DNA of 61,024 bases from an uncultured Eubacteriales bacterium (lineage in GTDB: Bacteria > Bacillota > Clostridia > Oscillospirales > UBA644), in the NCBI GenBank assembly GCA_934501435.1, contig CAKSTW010000009.1, forward strand, positions 1 to 61,024. The letters are read 5' to 3'. The translations under genes were made by a program, and so were the position numbers. The notes under the pieces were generated by a model. The model did no database searches, was not told the DNA's origin, and saw only the letters and a list, made by a program, of their open reading frames with translations. This document shows positions 8,519 through 17,631 of the stretch, one piece after another. Each line of letters opens with the position of its first letter. Positions within the stretch are counted from its first letter, which is position 1.

Positions 8519-10585
8519 ATGAAAAAGTTTTTCACAAAACCCCTTGCGATAGTTTTAAGCGTTCTGCTTCTTGTCGGAGCGTCGGGCGCCGCGGTTTACG
8601 CCGCAGTCGCCTCAAATAACGACGGGAATACCGTAAAAGAGGCTGAAGAGACCGCAAAAACCGAGACTTCGGATAATAAAAAGACAGAAAAAGACGAGAC
8701 CGTTTACGTCCTTGCGGGCGCCGACGGAAACGTTAAGAAGATAATCGTCAGCGACTGGATTAAAAACACTCTCGGCGAAAAGAACCTTGAAGACCCGTCC
8801 GATCTTAAGGACGTCGAAAACGTCAAGGGCGACGAAACTTATGTTATGAACGGCGAAAATATGAGAGTATGGGACGCCGAAGGCAACGATATCTATTATC
8901 GCGGCAACATCGAAAAGGAACTCCCCGTAACGCTTTCCGTATCCTATAAACTCGACGGAAAAACAGTTTCCCCCGAAGAACTCAGAGGAAAGAGCGGAAA
9001 GGTGACTATCCGTTTCGATTATAAGAACAATCAGACAAGAACCGTAACGGTTGACGGCAAAGACGAAGTTATGTATGTTCCTTTCGTTATGCTTACCGGA
9101 ACGCTCCTTGACAATTCGGTATTCTCCGATATCGAAGTGACGAACGGCAAGATAATAAACGACGGAGACAGAACCGCAGTCGTCGGATTTGCTCTTCCCG
9201 GCATGCAGGAAAACCTGAATATCGACAAAGATAAACTTGAAATTCCCTCTTATTTCGAAATAAGCGCAAACGTAAAGGATTTTTCTCTTACCAACACCGT
9301 AACGATAGCGACAAACGAAGTATTCAATAAAATAGACGTTGACAGCGACGACCTTGTCGACGAAGTGAACGGCAAACTTGACGAACTCACTTCCGCGATG
9401 TCCAAACTCATCGACGGTTCGTCCAGACTCTACGGCGGGCTCTGCACTCTTCTTGAAAAATCCGACGCTCTCGTCGCGGGAATAGACGCTCTCGCGAAAG
9501 GTTCCGAAGAACTCAAAGCGGGAACCGCAGGTCTTGACGGCGGAACGTCCGACCTCAAAAACGGGATCGGAGAACTTAAATCCGGACTTGATACCCTTTC
9601 TTCGAACAACGATAAACTCAACGCAGGTTCAAAACAGGTATTTGAAACACTTCTTGAAACCGCAAATACGCAGATTGCCGCCGCAGGTCTTACCGTCCCG
9701 ACTTTAACTATTGAAAACTATTCGACCGTACTTACGGGCGTTATCGCTGGTCTTTCCGACGAGAAGATAGCGGCAATGGCAAAAGAAGAGGCAAGAAAAA
9801 AGGTCGAAACCGAGGTCAGAAAACAGGAAAGCGTTATCAGACCGCAGGTCGAAGCGGGCGTAAGAAAAGCGGCTCTCGAAAACGCCGTTAAGACAAACCT
9901 CAAAATGGATCTTGACAGTTACAATGCGGCGGTTTCCGCAGGAATAATTCCCGAAACCGTTCAGGCTCAGATAAACGCGGGCGTTGACGCTTATATGGCG
10001 AGCGAAACGGGTATAAAGACCGTCGAGGCGCAGTATGAAGCGGTAATAAAGAAAACAGTCGACGAACAACTTGAAACGACTGCCGTAAATGAACAGATAG
10101 CCGAAGGCGTTGCCAAAGCGAAAGCGGGCAGAGCAAGTCTCGAAAGCCTTAAGACCCAACTTGACGGTTACAACGAATTCTATACGGGGCTTCTCGATTA
10201 TACCGCAGGCGTTTCGACAGCGGCGGCGGGCGCCGACAAACTGAATTCGGGTGCCGCGGCGCTTAAAGACGGCACCGCAAAAGTAAGCGCAGGCGCTGTT
10301 CAGCTTGCCGACGGAATAGCAGCTCTCAAATCGAATATTCCCGCTCTTCTTTCGGGGATAACCGAACTCCGCGACGGTTCCATGACTCTTGCCGACGGAC
10401 TTAAACAGTTCAACGAAGAGGGCGTTCAAAAACTTATCGACGCGGTCGACGGCGATATCGCCGGACTTGTCCTCCGTTTCAAGGCGACGGTCGACGTTTC
10501 GAAAGAATATACGAGTTTTTCTTCCGACAGCAACGACATCGACGGAAACGTACGTTTCATTTACCGTACGGATTCTGTTGAATAA
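8519..10585 (+). CDS. Secreted/anchored heptad-repeat protein (YhgE/Pip-like coiled coil)
   Basis: A 688-residue protein with an N-terminal signal or anchor helix (about 8-30), an acidic linker, a beta-rich region (60-270) and a long helical part (280-670) containing runs of the xxxLxxG heptad pattern (for example LAKGSEELKAGTAGL and LADGIAALKSNIPAL). The same heptads occur in YhgE/Pip-type proteins encoded next to MMPL transporters. Unlike full YhgE proteins it has no C-terminal membrane block, so it may span the wall as an extracellular stalk. It ends the operon; a strong terminator follows. Function beyond partnering the transporter is unknown. Confidence 0.8.
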   Translation: MKKFFTKPLAIVLSVLLLVGASGAAVYAAVASNNDGNTVKEAEETAKTETSDNKKTEKDETVYVLAGADGNVKKIIVSDWIKNTLGEKNLEDPSDLKDVENVKGDETYVMNGENMRVWDAEGNDIYYRGNIEKELPVTLSVSYKLDGKTVSPEELRGKSGKVTIRFDYKNNQTRTVTVDGKDEVMYVPFVMLTGTLLDNSVFSDIEVTNGKIINDGDRTAVVGFALPGMQENLNIDKDKLEIPSYFEISANVKDFSLTNTVTIATNEVFNKIDVDSDDLVDEVNGKLDELTSAMSKLIDGSSRLYGGLCTLLEKSDALVAGIDALAKGSEELKAGTAGLDGGTSDLKNGIGELKSGLDTLSSNNDKLNAGSKQVFETLLETANTQIAAAGLTVPTLTIENYSTVLTGVIAGLSDEKIAAMAKEEARKKVETEVRKQESVIRPQVEAGVRKAALENAVKTNLKMDLDSYNAAVSAGIIPETVQAQINAGVDAYMASETGIKTVEAQYEAVIKKTVDEQLETTAVNEQIAEGVAKAKAGRASLESLKTQLDGYNEFYTGLLDYTAGVSTAAAGADKLNSGAAALKDGTAKVSAGAVQLADGIAALKSNIPALLSGITELRDGSMTLADGLKQFNEEGVQKLIDAVDGDIAGLVLRFKATVDVSKEYTSFSSDSNDIDGNVRFIYRTDSVE

Positions 10586-10609
10586 TCCTTTCCCCTCTTG
10601 ATAATATAT

Positions 10610-10650
10610 AAAGAACGCGGTACAGTTTCAACTGTACCGCGTTCTTTGTC
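10610..10650 (+). terminator. Terminator of the HdeD-MMPL-heptad operon
   Basis: An 18-bp perfect stem (10610-10627 with 10630-10647), with T-rich ends in both directions. Confidence 0.85.
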
Positions 10651-10656
10651 TGACAG

Positions 10657-10681
10657 AAAAGCGGGCTTTTGACCCGCTTTT
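10657..10681 (-). terminator. Terminator of malQ
   Basis: A hairpin AAAAGCGGG / CCCGCTTTT located directly after the malQ stop codon on the minus strand, ending in a T-run in that direction. Confidence 0.8.
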
Positions 10682-10682
10682 T

Positions 10683-12188
10683 TCAATCTTCCGGAATGTC
10701 GGAGACCGAAAGTCTCTGATATGTTTTCGTGTATGAATAAAGTTTCTTTGCAAGCGCCGAGTTCGTTTCGCCCTTTTTCATTCGCCATTTCCAGTTGCCG
10801 AACGCTTTTCCCGGAATATTTGTCCGGGAATACGCGGAAAGCGAAAGGATATCCTGCATCTGCATTACAAAAAGAGTTGAATTCGTTTCCATTCCCGTTC
10901 TGATAAACCCGAACTGCCAACCCTCGTCGGGCGTTATTTTCATATATCTTTTCGCGAACGCGACGTCCGCTTTTTTCGAATTTTCAAGCCACCCGGAAAC
11001 GGTCTCGTTGTCGTGAGTTCCGATATAGCAGACGCTGTCTTTTACGCAGGAGTGGGGAAGATAGGTCGAATAACTTTCGGAATTGAATGCGAATTCAAGG
11101 ACTTTCATTCCCGGAAAGCCCGATTCTTTCACCAAATTCCGAACGTCGTCGCCTATTATTCCGAGATCTTCGGCGATGAATTCAAGACCCGAAAACCACG
11201 CGGCGAGCATTTTGACGAACGGCGCGCCGGGACCTTTTTCCCACTTTCCGTTTTTCGCGTCCCTGTCTCCGTAAGGAATTGCCCAGAAACTCTCAAAACC
11301 GCGGAAATGGTCAATTCTTATGACGTCGAAAAGCCTTTCCGCGCCGCCTATACGGCGTATCCACCAGCCGTATCCGTCTTTTTGCATTTCCTCCCAGTTA
11401 TAAAGGGGATTTCCCCATAACTGACCTTCTTCGGAAAACGCGTCGAGTGGGACCCCCGCGACTTCCGTCGGGAAATTGTCTTCGTCAAGCCTGAAATATT
11501 TCGGTTCGCTCCAGACGTCGGAAGAATCGAGCGCCGCATATATCGGGACGTCCCCGATAAAATACACTTCTTTTTCTGCGGCGTATTTCTTCAGTTTTTC
11601 CCATTGCCCAAAGAAAAGGAACTGGACGAATTCATAAAAACGGACTCTGTCCGAAAGTTCTTTTTTATATTCTTCGACCGCTCTCGTGTCGTGTTTCCTT
11701 ATTCTTTCGTCTTCCCAGTCGATCCAGCATTTTCCGCCGAATTTTTCTTTTATCGCGGTAAAAAGCGCGTAATTTTCAAGCCACGCCGAATTCTCCGCGC
11801 AAAAACGCGAAAACTCTTCGGCAAACAGCGTTTTTCCCTTTTCGTAAGCCTTATAAAGAACGTTGAAACGGTTTTTATAGATCTTTCCGTAATCGACTTC
11901 TTCGGCGTTGTCGCCCCAGTCGATGTTTTTCACGTCTTTCGGAGAGAGAAGCCCGTCCTTTATAAGCAGGTCAAGGTCGATAAAATAAGGGTTCCCGGCA
12001 AAAGAAGAAAAGGAGGAATAAGGGCTGTCGCCGCAGCCGGTAGGCCCCATCGGCAAAAGCTGCCAGTATCTCTGCCCCGACGCCGCAAGGAAATCGACGA
12101 ACGAAAAAGCCGCCTTTCCCATAGTGCCTATCCCGTAATTTGACGGGAGAGAGGACATCGGCATAAGTATTCCGCTGCTGCGTTTCAT
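10683..12188 (-). CDS. malQ: 4-alpha-glucanotransferase (amylomaltase)
   Basis: A 501-residue glycoside hydrolase family 77 enzyme that transfers alpha-1,4-glucan chains during maltodextrin or glycogen metabolism. It starts with the family-typical RSSGILMPMSSLPSNYGIG. The catalytic set is present: the nucleophile Asp in RIDHFRGFESFWAIP, the acid Glu in AEDLGIIG, and the transition-state Asp in GTHDNETVSGW. Length is normal for bacterial MalQ. Its start overlaps the upstream HAD gene by 4 bp (ATGA), so the two are co-translated. No other maltose genes are in the window. Confidence 0.96.
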   Translation of the reverse strand: MKRSSGILMPMSSLPSNYGIGTMGKAAFSFVDFLAASGQRYWQLLPMGPTGCGDSPYSSFSSFAGNPYFIDLDLLIKDGLLSPKDVKNIDWGDNAEEVDYGKIYKNRFNVLYKAYEKGKTLFAEEFSRFCAENSAWLENYALFTAIKEKFGGKCWIDWEDERIRKHDTRAVEEYKKELSDRVRFYEFVQFLFFGQWEKLKKYAAEKEVYFIGDVPIYAALDSSDVWSEPKYFRLDEDNFPTEVAGVPLDAFSEEGQLWGNPLYNWEEMQKDGYGWWIRRIGGAERLFDVIRIDHFRGFESFWAIPYGDRDAKNGKWEKGPGAPFVKMLAAWFSGLEFIAEDLGIIGDDVRNLVKESGFPGMKVLEFAFNSESYSTYLPHSCVKDSVCYIGTHDNETVSGWLENSKKADVAFAKRYMKITPDEGWQFGFIRTGMETNSTLFVMQMQDILSLSAYSRTNIPGKAFGNWKWRMKKGETNSALAKKLYSYTKTYQRLSVSDIPED

Positions 12189-12901
12189 ATTATTTCCTCT
12201 TTTTTCAGAAATTCTTCGAGCGCCGCAAAGCCGCCGCGCGGATATTCGGAAATGTCTTTATTCTCTCTGTTTACGATGCAGTCGGAAAGCAGAAACACCT
12301 TTATTCCGAGTTGTTTTGCCGTCATATCCTCGTCGACGTCGTTTCCGACCATGAGACATTCTTCGGCGGAAAGTCCGAGTTTTCCGAGAATTTCTTCGTA
12401 ATATTTTATGTTCGGTTTGCAGAAACGGCTGTTTTCAAACGCGGTTATGAATTCGAAATCGTCAGGAGAAAGCCCCGCCCAGCCCATTCTTTTTATTGTC
12501 GCCGCGGCGGGAAAAATCGGGTTTGTCGCAAGAACGGTGCGAAGTCCCGCGTTTTTACAGAGCGAAACGACCTTTTTCGAGGCGGCTGTCGGACGGCAGT
12601 CGTCTTTGAGTTTAAGATAAAGCCCGTCGTAATAACCGAAGAGCAAAGGCTCTTTGCAGAGGTCTTTTCCGCCGAGTTTTTCGGCTGTTTCGAAAAATAC
12701 CTCTTTATTTATTTTCGAGCCGTCGTTTTTTACCATTGCGTCCATGCCCGCAAGCATTATTTTTATAATTTTCTTTGCGTCGGCAAAGTGCGGCGCGACG
12801 GTTTCGGTAAGATAATTAAAATATTTTTTTGCGAAGACGTCCTGATCGAGCGGCAGAAGAGTTCCGTCAAGGTCGAAAAGAACCGCTTTTATTTCTGACA
12901 T
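12185..12901 (-). CDS. HAD-superfamily hydrolase (phosphatase-like)
   Basis: A 238-residue protein with HAD motif I DLDGTLL near residues 9-15 (nucleophile and acid Asp), motif II in LATNP and motif IV in MVGNDVDEDM. The cap is inserted after motif I, as in the subfamily containing sugar-phosphate and nucleotide phosphatases. I take the Met at 12901 as the start because AGAGG precedes it by a normal distance; an upstream in-frame start adds 12 residues without a ribosome site. It is coupled to malQ by a 4-bp overlap, which hints at a sugar-phosphate substrate, but the substrate cannot be read from sequence. Confidence 0.85.
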   Translation of the reverse strand: MSEIKAVLFDLDGTLLPLDQDVFAKKYFNYLTETVAPHFADAKKIIKIMLAGMDAMVKNDGSKINKEVFFETAEKLGGKDLCKEPLLFGYYDGLYLKLKDDCRPTAASKKVVSLCKNAGLRTVLATNPIFPAAATIKRMGWAGLSPDDFEFITAFENSRFCKPNIKYYEEILGKLGLSAEECLMVGNDVDEDMTAKQLGIKVFLLSDCIVNRENKDISEYPRGGFAALEEFLKKEEII

Positions 12902-12918
12902 AAGTACCTCTTTAAGAA

Positions 12919-12943
12919 GGCGGTGTGGCTTTACCACACCGCC
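12919..12943 (-). terminator. Terminator after gdhA
   Basis: A 10-bp perfect GC-rich stem (12919-12928 with 12934-12943) between gdhA and the HAD gene. On the minus strand it is followed by TTCTT, a short tail, so some read-through into the HAD-malQ pair is possible. Confidence 0.7.
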
Positions 12944-12952
12944 GTATATTTA

Positions 12953-14287
12953 CTAACAGATCCCCTGTGCAAGCATTGCGTCGGCAACCTTTAAGAAGCC
13001 CGCGATATTCGCGCCCGCAACATAGTTTTTCTCCATGCCGTACTTTTTGGACGCCGCGTCGACGTTGCGGAAGATATTCACCATAATATCTCTGAGTTTG
13101 CCGTCGACCTCCTCGAAAGTCCAGGAAAGACGTTCGCTGTTCTGGCTCATTTCGAGAGCGGAGGTTGCAACGCCGCCTGCGTTTGCCGCTTTTCCGGGGC
13201 AGAAAAGAACTCCGTTCTTCTGCAGATATTCGGTAGCCTCTATCGTCGTGGGCATATTCGCGCCCTCCGCGACCGCGATACAGCCGTTTTTAACAAGCAT
13301 TTCCGCGTCTTCGAGGTGAAGTTCGTTCTGGGTCGCGCACGGAAGAGCGATGTCGCATTTTACCGACCATACGCCTCTGCCCTCGTGATATTCCGCGCCC
13401 GGACGTGTTTTGGTATATTCGGTAAGTCTTGCTCTTCTCTTTTCCTTGATGTCCTTGAGAAGCTCAAGGTCAATTCCGTCTTTGTCGTAAATCCAGCCGG
13501 TCGAGTCGGAACAGGTGACGGGCTTTGCGCCGAGTTGGTATGCTTTTTCGATAGCATAGATAGCGACGTTTCCCGCGCCCGAAACGGCAACCGTTTTGCC
13601 CTCAAGCGAAATTCCGTTCGTTCTGAGCATTTCTTCGGTGAAATAGAGAAGTCCGTAACCCGTCGCTTCGGTTCTTGCGAGAGAGCCGCCGTAGGAAAGA
13701 CCTTTTCCGGTGAGAACGCCCTCGTAAGAGTCTCTTATTCTCTTATACTGTCCGAAAAGGTAGCCTATTTCACGGCCGCCGACGCCTATATCGCCCGCAG
13801 GAACGTCGGTATCGGCTCCGATGTGTCTGTAAAGTTCGGTCATGAAACTCTGGCAGAAAGCCATGATCTCTCTGTCGCTTTTGCCTTTCGGGTCGAAATC
13901 GCAGCCGCCCTTGCCGCCGCCTATCGGAAGAGAGGTGAGAGAATTCTTGAACACCTGCTCAAATCCGAGGAACTTGATAATCCCGAGATTTACCGACGGA
14001 TGGAAGCGGAGACCGCCCTTGTAAGGCCCTATCGCGCTGTTGAACTGAACGCGGTAGCCGTTGTTTACATGAGCCTGCCCCTTGTCGTCTACCCAGGGAA
14101 CTCTGAAAAGGATCTGTCTTTCGGGAGTCGTTATTCTTTCGAGAAGCGCTTCTTTTCTGTAAAGCTCTTCGTTTTCCTCAATAACGGGCCTCAACGACTC
14201 AAGGACCTCCTTTACCGCCTGGTGAAATTCGGGCTGCGCCGGATTTTTTTCGATCACATTCTGCAATACTTCGTCTACATAAGACAT
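12953..14287 (-). CDS. gdhA: Glutamate dehydrogenase (hexameric, probably NADP-dependent)
   Basis: A 444-residue enzyme that interconverts 2-oxoglutarate plus ammonia and glutamate. The substrate-binding GGLRFHPSV (91-99), the catalytic Lys in GGGKGGCDFDP (Lys126) and the Rossmann nucleotide site VAVSGAGNVA are intact, and length is standard for the 50-kDa family. The start is set at 14287: GGAGAT stands 7 bp upstream and the homologous N-terminus begins there; in-frame sequence further upstream would add an unrelated hydrophobic stretch. TATAAT elements lie 25-40 bp upstream but I see no good -35. It stands as its own unit with a terminator. Confidence 0.96.
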   Translation of the reverse strand: MSYVDEVLQNVIEKNPAQPEFHQAVKEVLESLRPVIEENEELYRKEALLERITTPERQILFRVPWVDDKGQAHVNNGYRVQFNSAIGPYKGGLRFHPSVNLGIIKFLGFEQVFKNSLTSLPIGGGKGGCDFDPKGKSDREIMAFCQSFMTELYRHIGADTDVPAGDIGVGGREIGYLFGQYKRIRDSYEGVLTGKGLSYGGSLARTEATGYGLLYFTEEMLRTNGISLEGKTVAVSGAGNVAIYAIEKAYQLGAKPVTCSDSTGWIYDKDGIDLELLKDIKEKRRARLTEYTKTRPGAEYHEGRGVWSVKCDIALPCATQNELHLEDAEMLVKNGCIAVAEGANMPTTIEATEYLQKNGVLFCPGKAANAGGVATSALEMSQNSERLSWTFEEVDGKLRDIMVNIFRNVDAASKKYGMEKNYVAGANIAGFLKVADAMLAQGIC

Positions 14288-14435
14288 AATCAATATCTCC
14301 TTTATATATAATAGTATTATAAACATAACTGTCGGTATGATACAGTATACCACGGCGCAAAAAGCGTGTCAACCAACTTTCCTGCGCTAAAAACAGAAAA
14401 AAAATCAAACAAACTGTGACAACGAAAAAAAGGTA

Positions 14436-14464
14436 TTGACAACCCACAGGTTCGGTGATATAAT
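14436..14464 (+). promoter_or_regulatory. Consensus promoter of the tRNA pair
   Basis: TTGACA, a 17-bp spacer, then TATAAT, a perfect sigma-A consensus, 45 bp before tRNA-Leu. Typical of strongly expressed stable RNA genes. Confidence 0.92.
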
Positions 14465-14508
14465 AATCAGGCACTTAAGATTCCTGTCCATACGGAACTC
14501 AGCAATAT

Positions 14509-14597
14509 GCCGGAGTGGCGGAATAGGCAGACGCCCAGGACTTAAAATCCTGTGAAACGAAAGTTTCGTACCGGTTCGAACCCGGTGTCCGGCACCA
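14509..14597 (+). tRNA. tRNA-Leu (anticodon TAA)
   Basis: An 89-nt class-II tRNA with a long variable arm (GAAACGAAAGTTTC). The anticodon stem CAGGA/TCCTG encloses CTTAAAA. The T-loop TTCGAAC and an encoded CCA end are present. The last acceptor pair is G-G, a small oddity. Confidence 0.95.
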
Positions 14598-14625
14598 GAT
14601 TCGACCAAACCTTTTTAATATATAT

Positions 14626-14702
14626 CGCGGGGTAGAGCAGTTGGTAGCTCGTCGGGCTCATAACCCGGAGGCCGTGTGGTTCAAGTCCCACCCCCGCTAC
14701 CA
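14626..14702 (+). tRNA. Initiator tRNA-Met (anticodon CAT)
   Basis: A 77-nt tRNA starting with CGCGGGG. The three G-C pairs next to the anticodon loop (GGG/CCC) and the unpaired first acceptor position are initiator hallmarks. The CCA end is encoded. Confidence 0.93.
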
Positions 14703-14703
14703 T

Positions 14704-14750
14704 ATCGAGTATTCATAAGGGATTTCACTTTATGAATACTCGATTTTTCT
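14704..14750 (+). terminator. Terminator of the tRNA pair
   Basis: A 15-bp perfect stem (14704-14718 with 14730-14744) followed by TTTTT. Confidence 0.88.
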
Positions 14751-14770
14751 ATTTAATACGGATTATTTAC

Positions 14771-14800
14771 GGAGCAGGTTTTCGCCTGCTCCTTTTGTTA
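14771..14800 (+). terminator. Second hairpin terminator
   Basis: An 8-bp stem GGAGCAGG/CCTGCTCC with TTTTG after it. It may back up the tRNA terminator. From 14801 to 15030 I see no gene, only AT-rich sequence and a minus-strand open stretch (about 14825-14960) without a start codon. Confidence 0.6.
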
Positions 14801-15031
14801 TGCCGTTTTCGGCTCGGTTAAATACTCAACTGCGACACCTTTTCTGGTATCTGCGACGATATTCGGTCAGAAGTGATTTCTTGTATTTCTTTGGTTGTAA
14901 AGAACTTTTAAGACGTCTGTCAATAACATTTTGAACCATCTGCTTTTATTCCACAAATAATGACAATCAACTTCTTAAAAAAACAGATTCGTCAGCAAAA
15001 TACGAAATGGTGTCAAATTGATACAAAATAG

Positions 15032-15060
15032 TTGTTTTTTTGATGAAATTATGATATACT
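15032..15060 (+). promoter_or_regulatory. Promoter of addB-addA
   Basis: TTGTTT, a 17-bp spacer, then TATACT, 52 bp before the addB start. An imperfect inverted repeat (GTGTCAAATTGATAC) lies 20 bp before the -35. Confidence 0.6.
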
Positions 15061-15111
15061 AAAGCGCAATATGCTAAATAAAGCATTTTGATTGGTGACT
15101 GGAGAAACAAT

Positions 15112-17631
15112 ATGAAAGAAAAAATTATTTTTGCTCCCGGATGTAATGAAACCGAACTCGTTCGCACACTTGCGAAATTCGGCAAAAACACGCTTGGATT
15201 ACGCATAGTGAATTCCGTCGAACTTTCAAGAATGGCATTATTGGCTTCCGGTTTAACTTTAAAGAAGACATTTGTCACAAGAAAACAAGAGGCTCCTTTA
15301 GTAGATTCTTTCATAAGAACGGTAGATTATTTTAAGAATTCAACTTTCTCAGATTCGCAAAATATGTCGAATGTCTTATTTTCTATGCGTTCTCTTATTG
15401 TCGAAAACGAAAAAACTGTTTTGCACTCTCAGTTATTGCAAGGAGAGTTCAAAGAAAAAAATCAGGCGATTATTGATGTCTATGATAAGTATTGTAAAAA
15501 GCTGACCGATTTGAAATGCATTGATACTATTGCGCTTATTCGCAGTGCAATAGAAAAAGCAAAACCGATTTTTGCACAGTTTTCGGTTTTATCCGAATAT
15601 CCTCTTTCTCCTATCGAAACAGAACTTATCAAAACTGTTTCCGGTAACAATTACCGCACGACAAGCATTTCGGAGATGTGTGGGCAAAAGCCTATCCGGA
15701 GTCAACAAAAAATCACAGAAGCATACGGCATTTCAAACGAAGTCAGCAATATTCTTTCATACATTTTTAAGAATAACCTTCCGCTTGATCAATGCACAAT
15801 AGCAATTACTGATACAAACAGATACGGACAAATGATTTACGACCTGTCGGCAGAATATGACTTTAATGTATCTTTCGGTGTCGGATTGCCGATTCAAAAC
15901 TCCAATCCTGCCAGAGTGCTGAAAGAATATTCGTATTGGAACGGAGAGGCAAATCACAGTGCGGATGCGCTCAATCATTTGGTATATAATGATGCTTTTA
16001 ATCGTGAACTGTTGAAAAAACAACTCGGAATCGCAGGCGAAAACAATAAAGCCCTGCATAGCGTAATAGATTGTGCGGGCAATTTGAGACTGTCAACCGA
16101 CCGTAAGAATAACGAAGAAAAACTCAAAAAGTTTGAAGCTGCATACCGAAATGAAGATAAAGAGCATGTCTTGAAAAGCGTCAAGGCTTTGGCGGGGATT
16201 CTTGAAAAGCCGTGCTCGGAGATCGTTTCGTCGTATTCCAAAATACGGTTTGGCTATTCGGGAAGAATAGACAAATCCGCGACAAAAGTAATTACGGATT
16301 TTTTGGAAAACTATTTTAAGTATTCCGAAAGCACAACTGCCGATAATGTAATAGACGATATCCTGAATTTAACGGTCTGCTCTGAAGGCAGTAAAGAAGG
16401 GGCTTTGTTTGTAACGAATATTACAGGTGCACTGTCAAGCATACGGAAATACTTGTTTGTTGCAGGATTATCCTATGACTTCTTCCCCGGCTCGCCGAAA
16501 GAAAACTATATGGTGCTTGACAGCGATTATTTGCTGCTTCCGAACAACGGGTCGGCACCGACTTCGGAGAACATCATCCAAAATAAAATAAAAAGTTACA
16601 ATGACTTGCTGAATACCGCAAGTGCTTTGGGTTTTTCCGTTCACCTTTCCTATTCCGACTTTGACCTTGCCGGTTTAAAAGAGAAAAATATGTCTTCGGT
16701 TTTGAAAAGCGACAGTGCCGTAACCGTGGGGTATTTCGATGATGAACTTTCTCCTTTAAGAAACATAGGCAGAAAAATAAAAGCAGGCGCTTTATTTTAC
16801 GAAAACGATAATAATGACGGCAACGATACAATCGGCAACTCCGCAGAGGTTCCTGCCGAAATTGATTATTTGGCAAAAGAATACTCTCCCTCTGCTATCG
16901 AAACATTCTTCGAATGCCCGAGAAGGTTTTTCTATAAATCAATTATCGGACTGAAAGAGCCGGAGGATGTAAAGCCCTACGAGGTAATCAGTGCAAAGGA
17001 CGTCGGGCTGCTGTTTCATAGTGTAATGGAATATTTTGCCAATAAAAATATATCAAAACAAGAGCTGCTTTCGTTTTCCGAAAATCAATTTGACGGCTAT
17101 CTTGAATTACACACGCCCTTATCAAGGGACGGAGCCGAACGGGAAAAAGGTGAATTTCTTGGTTTAATTGCAAACGGCTATGATATTGACAGCAAAAATG
17201 AGGTAATTACCGCAGAAAATGAACTAAAAGCGACGCATGGCACCGGAATAAAATTAAAAGGAATACCGGATAGAATCGAAGTTGCTCCGGGCGGCGAAAA
17301 AATCATAGCCGATTATAAAACAGGATATCGTATAAATCATAAAGAAAATGATGTCGACAGTTGTTTGCAGGCGTTGATCTATGCTTTTCTTGCGGAAAGC
17401 AACGGCATTGCGGATGTTTCGGGATGCGAATTCCGCTATCCGAGATTAAAGAAAATTATAAAATGCTCATATTCGGATGATATGAAAGAAAAACTTTCGG
17501 AAAAGCTCAGTGAATTCAAAGCCGGATTAGAGGACGGAATATTCCCCTGCGTTGAAAAGTCAAAGCGGAAAGATTCGTGCAAATATTGTAAATTCGGCAA
17601 TATGTGCGGCAAAGATAAGGATGCGGAATGA
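15112..17631 (+). CDS. addB: AddB-type subunit of the AddAB recombination helicase-nuclease
   Basis: An 839-residue protein that with AddA resects double-strand breaks for RecA-mediated repair. The C-terminal RecB-type nuclease is clear: SPSAIETFFECPRRFFY, then IPDRIEV and ADYKTGYR (PD-(D/E)XK metal and catalytic residues). Cys823, Cys826 and Cys832 near the C-terminus plus the Cys in FFECPRR form the iron-sulfur cluster set of AddB. The N-terminal helicase-like part lacks a Walker A (FAPGCNETELV stands in its place), as in RexB-like or inactivated relatives. The start ATG has GGAG upstream. It overlaps addA by 4 bp (ATGA). Base composition is clearly more AT-rich than the genes outside 14.8-20.9 kb. 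Confidence 0.88.
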   Translation: MKEKIIFAPGCNETELVRTLAKFGKNTLGLRIVNSVELSRMALLASGLTLKKTFVTRKQEAPLVDSFIRTVDYFKNSTFSDSQNMSNVLFSMRSLIVENEKTVLHSQLLQGEFKEKNQAIIDVYDKYCKKLTDLKCIDTIALIRSAIEKAKPIFAQFSVLSEYPLSPIETELIKTVSGNNYRTTSISEMCGQKPIRSQQKITEAYGISNEVSNILSYIFKNNLPLDQCTIAITDTNRYGQMIYDLSAEYDFNVSFGVGLPIQNSNPARVLKEYSYWNGEANHSADALNHLVYNDAFNRELLKKQLGIAGENNKALHSVIDCAGNLRLSTDRKNNEEKLKKFEAAYRNEDKEHVLKSVKALAGILEKPCSEIVSSYSKIRFGYSGRIDKSATKVITDFLENYFKYSESTTADNVIDDILNLTVCSEGSKEGALFVTNITGALSSIRKYLFVAGLSYDFFPGSPKENYMVLDSDYLLLPNNGSAPTSENIIQNKIKSYNDLLNTASALGFSVHLSYSDFDLAGLKEKNMSSVLKSDSAVTVGYFDDELSPLRNIGRKIKAGALFYENDNNDGNDTIGNSAEVPAEIDYLAKEYSPSAIETFFECPRRFFYKSIIGLKEPEDVKPYEVISAKDVGLLFHSVMEYFANKNISKQELLSFSENQFDGYLELHTPLSRDGAEREKGEFLGLIANGYDIDSKNEVITAENELKATHGTGIKLKGIPDRIEVAPGGEKIIADYKTGYRINHKENDVDSCLQALIYAFLAESNGIADVSGCEFRYPRLKKIIKCSYSDDMKEKLSEKLSEFKAGLEDGIFPCVEKSKRKDSCKYCKFGNMCGKDKDAE

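Noticed and set aside
14825..14960. A minus-strand gene remnant upstream of addB
   Set aside because: About 40 open codons without a start, ribosome site or recognisable family.
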